From DASWJQ01 sp036397095 (GTDB taxonomy: Bacteria; Chloroflexota; Anaerolineae; Anaerolineales; E44-bin32), in NCBI GenBank assembly GCA_036397095.1, contig DASWJQ010000024.1:1-13198 (forward strand): a DNA stretch of 13,198 nucleotides, written 5' to 3'. The notes under the pieces were generated by a model that searched no databases, was not told where the DNA came from, and saw nothing but the letters and a program-made list of their open reading frames with translations. Positions 5,391 through 12,070 of this stretch are shown here, one piece after another. Numbering within the stretch: position 1 is the first letter of the stretch; the number at the start of each line of letters is the position of its first letter. Made by a program: the position numbers and the translations under genes.

Positions 5391-7898
5391 TCACTCCCCT
5401 ACCGGCTCCAGCCGAAGGTGTGAACCAGCGTTGGCCAGTACCGCCTCAAGACTGAACGGTGATGAATGGAATTCGATAAGCCGCCAGCGGTCAGCCTGGT
5501 CGATGTAGTTGGGATGGAAGGGGTGCCCGGATTGACCGGTGGTCGTGATGGTCAGGGTCTGGTCGAGATCGGCCAGATCGACGATCAGCCGCTCGGATGG
5601 AACCGACGTGACTTCGAAACCCTCCGTTGGATCCCAGCCGGTGGCGTTCACGATCGACTCACCACCGCTGGCTTCGAACGGACCTCGATTGAAGAGCGCT
5701 TCGATCGGCGCAATGCCAGACTCACCCAGTGACTGATTGCGGAAGGTAGCGCTGTGTAATCGACCCCAGCGCCAGTTGTCTTGATCTGAGCCCAGGCTGG
5801 CTTGCAGCCGGACGAGTGCGGCGCTGAACGCCGCACGTAAAATGTCATCGCGCGTTTCGGTTTGCGACGTCGCCGGGATGTCCCACCATGGGTTCTGCGG
5901 CTCTTCGAGCAGGCCGGCCATGACGACATAGGCGCGCGAACTGCGGGGAACGGGCCCCAATTCCCACTCGGCGGAGAAAGTGCGGTTGAGCAGCTCGAAC
6001 CAAACGACGTTGAACACGGCCGCTTCGGCCGAATCCATGTCGTTCTGGCCATCCCATAGGAGCAGCCGCTCCGCCCATGCGGTCAGCGCTTCGTCTTCAT
6101 AATCCAGCGCCGCCAGCAGGGCGGTTAGGGGAGCGGCCATCGGATGCAGGCTGTCGCCCTGGACGGCGGCCATATCTGCGGCCGATACCGCCTCTAGCGG
6201 GCCGAGCAGCGACATGATGCGGTCGGCGCGGAAACCGTAGTCCCACGACCGGTCAAGGTAATGGGGGTAGGCCCGATCGACGATCGCGTGATTGGCGGTC
6301 ACAATGTAGCCCTGCGGCGGGTTGTACAGGTTGGGGAGGTCTTCGAACGGGATGTAACCGGTCCACTCGAACTCACTCGTCCAGCCCGGCACCGGCAGCC
6401 AACCATCGCCGCCGGCCCGCACCGGAATCTTGCCCGGCAGTTGGTAGCCGATGTTGCCGTCGACATCGGCATACACGACGTTTTGCGACGGAACGTCGAA
6501 ATAAGCCAGCGCCTGGCGGAATGCCTGCCAATCACCCGCCAGGTTCAGCCCGAGGACCGCCCGGAACAACTGACTGGGTTCGAGGGCCGTCCAGCGCATG
6601 GCGATGGCAAAGGGCTCGGGTAGCTCCATGGCCGAGTTCGACTGCAGATCATCGAGGGCTCCGTAGCGGTCAGTGATCAGCGGCCCATGGCGTGTCGAAT
6701 AGACGGTCAAGGGGACCGGGTCACCGCCAGCGACTTCAATCAACTCCTCGCGGCTGTCCATCGTCACCCACGCACCATCAACTTCGTATTCCTGCGGATT
6801 GGCCGGGTTGAGGCGCTCGATGAACAGGTCCTGCACATCGGGATCGGCATTGGTGAAGCCCCAGGCGATGCGTGCGTTGTGGCCGATGATTACGGCCGGC
6901 GCACCGGCGAAAGAGAAGCCTGAGACATCGAAGCGGCAAGCCTCGGTGATGGTCAGGCAGTGCAGGCTGTTTTCATACCAGATCGAAGGCATCTGGATGC
7001 CGAGGTGGGTGTCATTGGCCAGCATGGCGCCGCCCGAGGCGCTGCGTTCGGGGCCGACCACCCAGCTGTTGGAGCCGATGCCAGGGAAGCGGCCGCCGAA
7101 CAAGCCGGCAACTTCGGCCCGGCGCGCCCGCAGGCTCGCCAGGTCATCGATCAATCCGGGCGGCACCGCAGCTGTGGCATGGATTGGGTTGCTGGCAGCC
7201 GGGCCTTCGGAGGGCACGATGACCGGATGGGCGGCGGGGTAGGGTGGGTAGAGCGCAGCGACCTGGTCGAAGGCCAACGATTGCAGGAGCAGGGCGTGGT
7301 CAATCTCCTCGTCCATATTGCCGCCCAGGTCCCAAGCCATCGACTTGGCCCAGGTCAGTGAGTTGACCGGCGTCCAGGGCTCGATGACGTAATCCGGATA
7401 CAGCAATCCGATCAAGCCGTGTTCGAGCGAGAGTTGGGTTGCCGAGCGGCCGCCGATATAGGCATTGACCCCATTGGCATAGGCTTGCAAGACGGCGCGC
7501 GTTTGCGGGTCGGCCTGGTCCCATTCCTGGAGCGCAACCTGCTCCCAGCCCAACGTGCGGAGGAAGGCGTCGGTCTCAACGACCTCGGCGCCAAGCATCT
7601 CCGCCAGCCGGCCCGCACCAACGTGACGGAAGAAATCCATTTGCCAGAACCGATCCTGGGCGTGAACGTACCCTTGGGCGAAAAACAGATCGTGTTCGGT
7701 GCTGGCGTAGATGGAAGGCACCCCATCCGGACTGCGGTAAACCTCAACCGCGGCGTCGAGGCCGTCAACCTGGACCAGCCCCTGATGGCCGGGAAAGGAT
7801 CGGCGGACCAGCAAAAAGCCACCGATCAGGCCCACGGCCGCCAGGATCAGCAGAATGCCTACAGACCACCGGAGGATCCGACCAAGTCGAGCGCTCAT
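5391..7898 (-). CDS. Penicillin/AHL acylase family Ntn hydrolase, membrane-anchored
   Basis: This 835-residue N-terminal-nucleophile amidohydrolase precursor belongs to the family of penicillin G acylase, glutaryl-7-ACA acylase and acyl-homoserine-lactone acylases (PvdQ). Residues 6-31 are a hydrophobic segment after basic residues (RLGRILRW) without a clear cleavage site, so an outward-facing membrane anchor is likely. The self-processing site is Gly275-Ser276 in GIGSNSWVVG; Ser276 would become the beta-chain nucleophile. Counting from it, His is beta-23 in ANDTHLG, as in PvdQ-type enzymes. The oxyanion Asn is probably Asn536 in IVTANHA. The C-terminal GQSGHPFHPNYIDQ motif is family-typical. 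The predicted beta chain is about 560 residues, normal for the family. The start at 7898 has GGGAGAAGG upstream. A frame opening at 7946 begins inside the promoter. The gene is monocistronic and convergent with birA. Its substrate (beta-lactam, AHL or peptide-like amide) cannot be told from sequence. Confidence 0.92.
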   Translation of the reverse strand: MSARLGRILRWSVGILLILAAVGLIGGFLLVRRSFPGHQGLVQVDGLDAAVEVYRSPDGVPSIYASTEHDLFFAQGYVHAQDRFWQMDFFRHVGAGRLAEMLGAEVVETDAFLRTLGWEQVALQEWDQADPQTRAVLQAYANGVNAYIGGRSATQLSLEHGLIGLLYPDYVIEPWTPVNSLTWAKSMAWDLGGNMDEEIDHALLLQSLAFDQVAALYPPYPAAHPVIVPSEGPAASNPIHATAAVPPGLIDDLASLRARRAEVAGLFGGRFPGIGSNSWVVGPERSASGGAMLANDTHLGIQMPSIWYENSLHCLTITEACRFDVSGFSFAGAPAVIIGHNARIAWGFTNADPDVQDLFIERLNPANPQEYEVDGAWVTMDSREELIEVAGGDPVPLTVYSTRHGPLITDRYGALDDLQSNSAMELPEPFAIAMRWTALEPSQLFRAVLGLNLAGDWQAFRQALAYFDVPSQNVVYADVDGNIGYQLPGKIPVRAGGDGWLPVPGWTSEFEWTGYIPFEDLPNLYNPPQGYIVTANHAIVDRAYPHYLDRSWDYGFRADRIMSLLGPLEAVSAADMAAVQGDSLHPMAAPLTALLAALDYEDEALTAWAERLLLWDGQNDMDSAEAAVFNVVWFELLNRTFSAEWELGPVPRSSRAYVVMAGLLEEPQNPWWDIPATSQTETRDDILRAAFSAALVRLQASLGSDQDNWRWGRLHSATFRNQSLGESGIAPIEALFNRGPFEASGGESIVNATGWDPTEGFEVTSVPSERLIVDLADLDQTLTITTTGQSGHPFHPNYIDQADRWRLIEFHSSPFSLEAVLANAGSHLRLEPVGE

Positions 7899-7936
7899 CA
7901 CCTTCTCCCTGCCGCCGAACGACGGATTCCCCGGCT

Positions 7937-7965
7937 GTTCTAGCATTGGGCGGTCAGCCTGTCAA
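7937..7965 (-). promoter_or_regulatory. Sigma-70-type promoter of the acylase gene
   Basis: Reading leftwards, a perfect TTGACA (7965-7960) is followed after 17 bp by TAGAAC (7942-7937), preceded by TGC as an extended -10. Transcription would begin near 7930, leaving a leader of about 32 nt that contains the GGGAGAAGG ribosome site. The position shows that the upstream in-frame start at 7946 cannot be used from this promoter. Confidence 0.7.
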
Positions 7966-8013
7966 ACAAGTGCGAATTTGCAGAACATACGTGCGGAATT
8001 GAGCCTGCTCCGA

Positions 8014-8042
8014 TGGCGGTCACAGGCGCCCGCGGGTATAAT
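8014..8042 (+). promoter_or_regulatory. Probable gyrA promoter
   Basis: A perfect TATAAT lies at 8037-8042. At 17-bp spacing the -35 position reads TGGCGG (8014-8019), a poor match to TTGACA, so activator help or a supercoiling-sensitive promoter is possible. Transcription would start near 8049, giving a leader of roughly 65 nt before the ATG at 8114. It is divergent from the acylase promoter about 70 bp away. Confidence 0.6.
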
Positions 8043-8055
8043 TCAGGGGTTGCGG

Positions 8056-8076
8056 ACCCTTCCCCCGCGGAAGGGT
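8056..8076 (+). promoter_or_regulatory. Hairpin in the gyrA leader
   Basis: The sequence ACCCTTCC, a 5-nt loop (CCCGC) and GGAAGGGT form a perfect 8-bp stem. It begins about 7 nt after the predicted transcription start and lies about 37 nt before the start codon. It is followed by GAAAGG rather than a T tract, so it is not a terminator. It may stabilise the 5' end or take part in translational control. Confidence 0.55.
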
Positions 8077-8113
8077 GAAAGGTACCCCAAACCAACTGCG
8101 AGAAAGCGAATCT

Positions 8114-10582
8114 ATGGACATCGGAACCATCCGTCAAGTTGATATTGACGACCAGATGCGAGGCGCCTATCTCGACTACGCCATGAGCGTGATCGTGTCG
8201 CGGGCATTGCCGGATGCTGCCGACGGGCTCAAGCCCGTCCAGCGGCGCATTCTGTTTGGCATGCAAGAGATGGGTATCCGCGCCAATACGCCTTACCGTA
8301 AGTCGGCCCGGATTGTCGGCGACGTCTTGGGCAAGTACCACCCGCACGGCGACCAGGCGATCTACGACGCGATGGCCCGCATGGCGCAGGACTTCTCACT
8401 GCGCTACTTGCTGGTCGACGGCCAGGGCAACTTCGGCTCGATAGACGGCGACTCACCAGCGGCGATGCGGTACACCGAAGCCCGCATGAGCCGGTTGGCC
8501 GAGGAGCTGCTCGTCGATATCGACAAGGATACGGTTGATTTCGTCGATAACTTTGACGGCTCGTTGCAGGAGCCAGTCGTCCTGCCCGGCCGGCTGCCCG
8601 GACTACTGCTCAACGGCGCCTCGGGCATCGCCGTCGGCATGGCAACCAACATACCGCCGCACAATCTGGAAGAAGTGGCGGCCGCCCTGATTCATATGAT
8701 CGACAACTACGACAACATGGACAGGGTCACGGTGGAAGACCTGATGGGCTTTGTCACCGGGCCCGATTTTCCAACCGGCGGCATGATCGTCGGCGCCGAC
8801 GGCATCAAGCAGGCTTATAGCACCGGCAAGGGTCGCATCGTGATGCGGGCGCATGCCAACATCGAAGAGATGGCCGGCGGGCGCTTCCGCATTGTGGTCA
8901 CCGAGCTGCCCTACCAGGTCAACAAATCCAATTTGATCGAGCGCATTGCCGAACTGGTGCGCAGTGGCCGGCTCGATGAGATTTCCGACCTGCGTGATGA
9001 GTCCGACCGGCGCGGCATGAGCGTCGTGATCGAGCTCAAGCGCGGGACGCAACCGAAGAAGGTCCTCAACCAGCTGTTCAAGTACACGGCGCTGCAAAGC
9101 ACCTTCGGCGTGCAGATGCTGGCATTGGTGGCCGGCGAGCCCCGGCTGCTGCCGCTCAAGAAAGCACTCCAGGTTTACATCGAGCACCGGCTGAATGTCA
9201 TCACCCGTCGCTCGCAGTTCGAATTGCAGAAGGCGCGGGCGCGAGCCCACATCCTCGACGGGCTGCTGGTGGCGTTGGCCAAACTGGATGCGGTCATCGA
9301 CACCATCCGCAAGTCGCCCGATGCCGATGAAGCCAAGATCCGCCTGATGAAGAAATTCGAGTTGAGCGACCTGCAGGCCCAGGCCATCCTGGATATGCAG
9401 CTGCGCCGGCTGGCGGCGCTCGAGCGCGAGAAGATCGAGAACGAGCACAAGGATATCCGCAAGCAGATCTCCTACCTGGAAGACCTGCTGGCGCACCCAA
9501 AGAAGATCCTCAAGTTGATCAAGGAAGATCTCAAGGAACTGGTCGAGACCTTTGGCGACGGGCGCCGCACCCGGATCTTGCCCGACGCCAGCGAGGAGTT
9601 CAGTGAGGCCGACCTGGTCAAGGACGAGACGGTGCTGGTCAGCATCACCGAGCGCGGCTACGTCAAGCGGGTGGCGGCCAAGACCTACCGACGCCAGGGG
9701 CGGGGCGGCAGAGGGCTGATTGGCCACACGATGCGCGACGAAGATGAAGTCGTCATGCTGTTCCCGGCCGGCTCGCTCGACACCATCCTGTTCTTCTCCG
9801 ATCGGGGGAAGGTCTATTCGGAGAAGACCTATCAGATCCCCGACGCCGACCGCACTGCCCGCGGCATCCCGTTGGTCAACATCCTGGCCCTGCAGGCCGA
9901 CGAGACCATTACGGCGGTAGCCGTCGTCAGCGATTTTGATGACGCTAGCTACTGCGTGCTGGCGACCGTCAAGGGCAAGATCAAGCGGGTCAAGTTGCCG
10001 GAGTTCGCCTCGGTCCGGCCTTCGGGTTTGATTGCGATGAACCTGGCCAGAGGCGACACCCTGGGCTGGGCGAAACTGACCAGCGGCAAGGACGACATCA
10101 TCCTGGTTACGGCCAAGGGTAAGGCCCTGCGCTACCACGAGAAGCACGTGCGGGCCATGGGCCGGCCAGCGGCAGGCGTCAATTCGATCAACCTGAAGAA
10201 GGGTGATTACGTGACCTCGATGGAGCGGGTCGACAAGGGCGCCGACCTGTTGGTGGTGACGGCCAACGGCTACGGCAAACGGACCCCACTTCAGGAGTAC
10301 CCGATCAAGGGCCGCGCCACGGGTGGGGTGCTGACCATCGATCGCAAGAAGGCCAAGCTGACTGGCGAAATCATTAGCGCCCGGGTTGTTGAAGCCGACG
10401 ACGACTTGAGCTTGATCTCTACCGGGGGCATCATTCTGCGGACCAAGGTCGGCTCGATCAGCCAGATGGGTCGGGCGACGCAAGGTGTGCGGGTGATGGA
10501 CATGAAGAAGGGCGACACGGTGGCGGCGATGGCGCGGATCAGCGACAAGATGCTGCGCGAAGCCGGTGTCGAAGAAGAATGA
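8114..10582 (+). CDS. gyrA: DNA gyrase subunit A
   Basis: This 822-residue A subunit of the type IIA topoisomerase breaks and rejoins DNA while GyrB supplies ATP energy, introducing negative supercoils. The conserved start DIDDQMRGAYLDYAMSVIVSRALPD opens the winged-helix domain. The catalytic Tyr is Tyr120 in AAMRYTEARM. The GyrA box reads QGRGGRG at 528-534 (consensus Q[RK]RGG[RK]G), which supports gyrase over ParC. The C-terminal beta-pinwheel (about 510-805) has repeated blade motifs such as GRGLIGHTMRDEDEV and GRATGGVLTIDRKKA. The tail ends in EEE. The residue aligning with E. coli Ser83 is Gln81 (HPHGDQAIYD), while the acidic residue aligning with Asp87 is kept (Asp85). I chose the ATG at 8114. 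The GTG at 8075 sits inside the leader hairpin, directly against its GGAAGG. The ribosome site (GAGAAAG) is weak. An intrinsic terminator follows. Confidence 0.96.
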   Translation: MDIGTIRQVDIDDQMRGAYLDYAMSVIVSRALPDAADGLKPVQRRILFGMQEMGIRANTPYRKSARIVGDVLGKYHPHGDQAIYDAMARMAQDFSLRYLLVDGQGNFGSIDGDSPAAMRYTEARMSRLAEELLVDIDKDTVDFVDNFDGSLQEPVVLPGRLPGLLLNGASGIAVGMATNIPPHNLEEVAAALIHMIDNYDNMDRVTVEDLMGFVTGPDFPTGGMIVGADGIKQAYSTGKGRIVMRAHANIEEMAGGRFRIVVTELPYQVNKSNLIERIAELVRSGRLDEISDLRDESDRRGMSVVIELKRGTQPKKVLNQLFKYTALQSTFGVQMLALVAGEPRLLPLKKALQVYIEHRLNVITRRSQFELQKARARAHILDGLLVALAKLDAVIDTIRKSPDADEAKIRLMKKFELSDLQAQAILDMQLRRLAALEREKIENEHKDIRKQISYLEDLLAHPKKILKLIKEDLKELVETFGDGRRTRILPDASEEFSEADLVKDETVLVSITERGYVKRVAAKTYRRQGRGGRGLIGHTMRDEDEVVMLFPAGSLDTILFFSDRGKVYSEKTYQIPDADRTARGIPLVNILALQADETITAVAVVSDFDDASYCVLATVKGKIKRVKLPEFASVRPSGLIAMNLARGDTLGWAKLTSGKDDIILVTAKGKALRYHEKHVRAMGRPAAGVNSINLKKGDYVTSMERVDKGADLLVVTANGYGKRTPLQEYPIKGRATGGVLTIDRKKAKLTGEIISARVVEADDDLSLISTGGIILRTKVGSISQMGRATQGVRVMDMKKGDTVAAMARISDKMLREAGVEEE

Positions 10583-10602
10583 GGTCGAGCTAGAGTCCAC
10601 AC

Positions 10603-10638
10603 AACCGCCCGGACGGCTGCCCGGGCGGTTTTCTTTTT
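10603..10638 (+). terminator. Intrinsic terminator of gyrA
   Basis: A perfect 10-bp GC-rich stem (AACCGCCCGG, 8-nt loop, CCGGGCGGTT) is followed by TTCTTTTT. It lies 20 bp after the gyrA stop. The T tract overlaps the murI stop codon on the other strand. Read leftwards, the stem is followed by GTGTGG rather than a T run, so it should terminate mainly rightward transcription. Confidence 0.93.
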
Positions 10639-11473
10639 AGCCTTGATTGACCAGTGCTGGGCGACCTTCGTGCCAATCTGCTCTGGCGAATTCGCCCGGA
10701 ATGTCGATAAGCCGGGTCGCAAGCTCGGCTAGACGGGCCGGATCGCCGCTTGACAAGTAGACCGTCTTGCCCGGCGCCCCAGCGGCGGTCGCCAGCCCCT
10801 GTTCCTCGAGCAGTGTCCTTGTCTGGCGGGCGATGGCCGGTGCCGGGTCGATGACGGCGACGTGCGGCCCGACCAACTCGGCGATGGTCGGAATGACAAA
10901 CGGGTAGTGGGTGCAGCCCAACACCAGCGTGTCGATGCCAGCCGCCAACAAAGGCTCGATCGCCTGTGAGAGCAGGTAGCGCGTCTCGGGGCCTGTCAGG
11001 TCGCCCTGCTCGATCCGTTCGACCAAACCAGGCACCGTGCGCTGATGGACCTCGACACCGCTGGCGAAGCGGGCGATCACCGAGGCGAACAACTCCCCTT
11101 CGAAGGTGGCTGGCGTTGCCAGCACGCCAACCTGGCCCGACTGTGTGACCTCGGCGGCCGGTTTGACGGCTGGTTCCATGCCGACGAATGGCACTTGAGG
11201 GAAGGTGGCCCGCAAATGCTGCAAAGCGGCGGCCGAGGCCGTGTTGCAAGCCACCACAATCACTTTGGCGTCAAGCTCGAGCAGCAGCCGGCTAATGCCG
11301 ACGGCGAAGTGCCGAACCTCGGCCATCGGCCGAGGTCCATAGGGAACGTGGTTTTGATCGGCGAAATAGACCAGGTCTTCGTAGGGGAGCAGCTTGCGTA
11401 TTTGGCGTAGAATCGAGAGCCCGCCGACACCAGAGTCGAAGACACCAATGGGGGCTCGCTGGGTCAGTGCCAT
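10637..11473 (-). CDS. murI: Glutamate racemase
   Basis: This 278-residue cofactor-independent racemase converts L-glutamate to D-glutamate for peptidoglycan in the cytoplasm. Both catalytic cysteines are present: Cys76 in VACNTASA and Cys187 in GCTHYPF. Asp13 lies in GVFDSGVGGLS, and DQNHVPYGPR follows at 39-48. I chose the ATG at 11473, seven codons inside the longest frame (start 11494). The cysteines then fall at 76 and 187, close to Bacillus RacE (74/185), and the protein starts nine residues before the first strand. Neither start has a recognisable ribosome site. The gene is downstream of rplS with a strong hairpin between, so it may depend on read-through or on a promoter I cannot see. 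It is convergent with gyrA and shares the terminator's T tract at its stop. Confidence 0.94.
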   Translation of the reverse strand: MALTQRAPIGVFDSGVGGLSILRQIRKLLPYEDLVYFADQNHVPYGPRPMAEVRHFAVGISRLLLELDAKVIVVACNTASAAALQHLRATFPQVPFVGMEPAVKPAAEVTQSGQVGVLATPATFEGELFASVIARFASGVEVHQRTVPGLVERIEQGDLTGPETRYLLSQAIEPLLAAGIDTLVLGCTHYPFVIPTIAELVGPHVAVIDPAPAIARQTRTLLEEQGLATAAGAPGKTVYLSSGDPARLAELATRLIDIPGEFARADWHEGRPALVNQG

Positions 11474-11497
11474 ATTTGCCCGGGGTAGGCGCATGCC

Positions 11498-11532
11498 AAG
11501 ATGGAAACGGTGCAGCCATTCGGCTGCACCGT
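11498..11532 (-). terminator. Probable rplS terminator
   Basis: Reading leftwards, an 11-bp perfect stem (ACGGTGCAGCC, 4-nt loop, GGCTGCACCGT) begins 13 bp after the rplS stop and is followed by TTCCATCTT. The stem is strong but the T tract is broken, so termination may be partial, allowing some read-through into murI. Confidence 0.65.
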
Positions 11533-11545
11533 GATGATCAAATGG

Positions 11546-11914
11546 CTAGTTGTCGCGGCGTTCGCGCAGCCGGGCCTTCTTGCCGGCGCGTTCGCGCAGG
11601 AAATAGAGCTGTGCCCGGCGCACCTTGGCCCGGCGCACGATTTCGATCTTCTCCAACAGCGGGGAGCGCAGTAGGAAGGTCCGCTCGACGCCGATGCCGT
11701 GGGAAGCAGTCCGGCGCACGGTGAAGTTGGCGTTGTTGCCGCCCTTGCGCATTCGGATCACGGTGCCGCGGAACTCCTGGACCCGCTCCCGGTCGCCCTC
11801 GCGCACCACTGCGTGCACGTTGACCGTGTCGCCGGGCCGGAGCTCGGGGATGTTGGGGTTGGTCGGCGCTTCGAGTGTGCGCTTGGTTCCAGCTTCGTTG
11901 ACTTGGTCGGTCAT
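11546..11914 (-). CDS. rplS: 50S ribosomal protein L19
   Basis: This 122-residue large-subunit protein lies at the 30S-50S interface. The L19 core is clear: IPELRPGDTVNVHAVVREGD (about 22-41), RVQEFRGTVIRMRKGG (44-59) and GIGVERTFLLRSPLLEKIEIVRRAKVRRAQLYFLRERAGKKARLRE toward the C-terminus. That makes it slightly longer than the usual 115, owing to a short N-terminal extension (TDQVNEAGTKRTLEA). The ATG at 11914 is preferred over the GTG immediately upstream (11917); the ribosome site (ACGGATT) is weak. The gene has its own promoter and a hairpin near the 5' end of its leader. It is divergent from a glycosyltransferase. The usual trmD and rimM neighbours are not in view. Confidence 0.96.
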   Translation of the reverse strand: MTDQVNEAGTKRTLEAPTNPNIPELRPGDTVNVHAVVREGDRERVQEFRGTVIRMRKGGNNANFTVRRTASHGIGVERTFLLRSPLLEKIEIVRRAKVRRAQLYFLRERAGKKARLRERRDN

Positions 11915-11952
11915 CACAATCCGTCACTGTGTCTTGGTTGGTCAGACAGTCA

Positions 11953-11972
11953 GCCGCCCGTCGAAGGGCGGC
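11953..11972 (-). promoter_or_regulatory. Hairpin in the rplS leader
   Basis: GCCGCCC, a 6-nt loop (TTCGAC on the transcribed RNA sense) and GGGCGGC form a 7-bp all-GC stem. It begins about 4 nt after the predicted transcription start and ends about 38 nt before the start codon. Ribosomal protein leaders binding L19 are known in other phyla. Whether this small stem is one is unproven; it could simply protect the 5' end. Confidence 0.5.
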
Positions 11973-11982
11973 CAGAAAATCG

Positions 11983-12012
11983 AGTATAACACAGCGGTTT
12001 GTGCTTCGTCCA
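11983..12012 (-). promoter_or_regulatory. Probable rplS promoter
   Basis: Reading leftwards, TGGACG (12012-12007, four of six matches to TTGACA) is followed after 18 bp by TATACT (11988-11983, five of six). The start would be near 11976, giving a leader of about 60 nt. It sits in the 156-bp divergent gap shared with the glycosyltransferase gene, for which I see no clear promoter. Confidence 0.6.
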
Positions 12013-12070
12013 GACAATGCCCACACAGGCGAATGCTGGCGGACTTTGCCCCCGAAAGGTCCCGCTTTCA

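Noticed and set aside
8075..8113. GTG start for gyrA 13 codons upstream
   Set aside because: It sits inside the leader hairpin with zero spacing to the GGAAGG, and adds residues not typical of GyrA.
8603..10600. A 665-codon open frame on the minus strand opposite gyrA
   Set aside because: It lies antisense over an unmistakable gyrA, has the composition of a mirrored GC-rich gene, and shows no domain or ribosome site.
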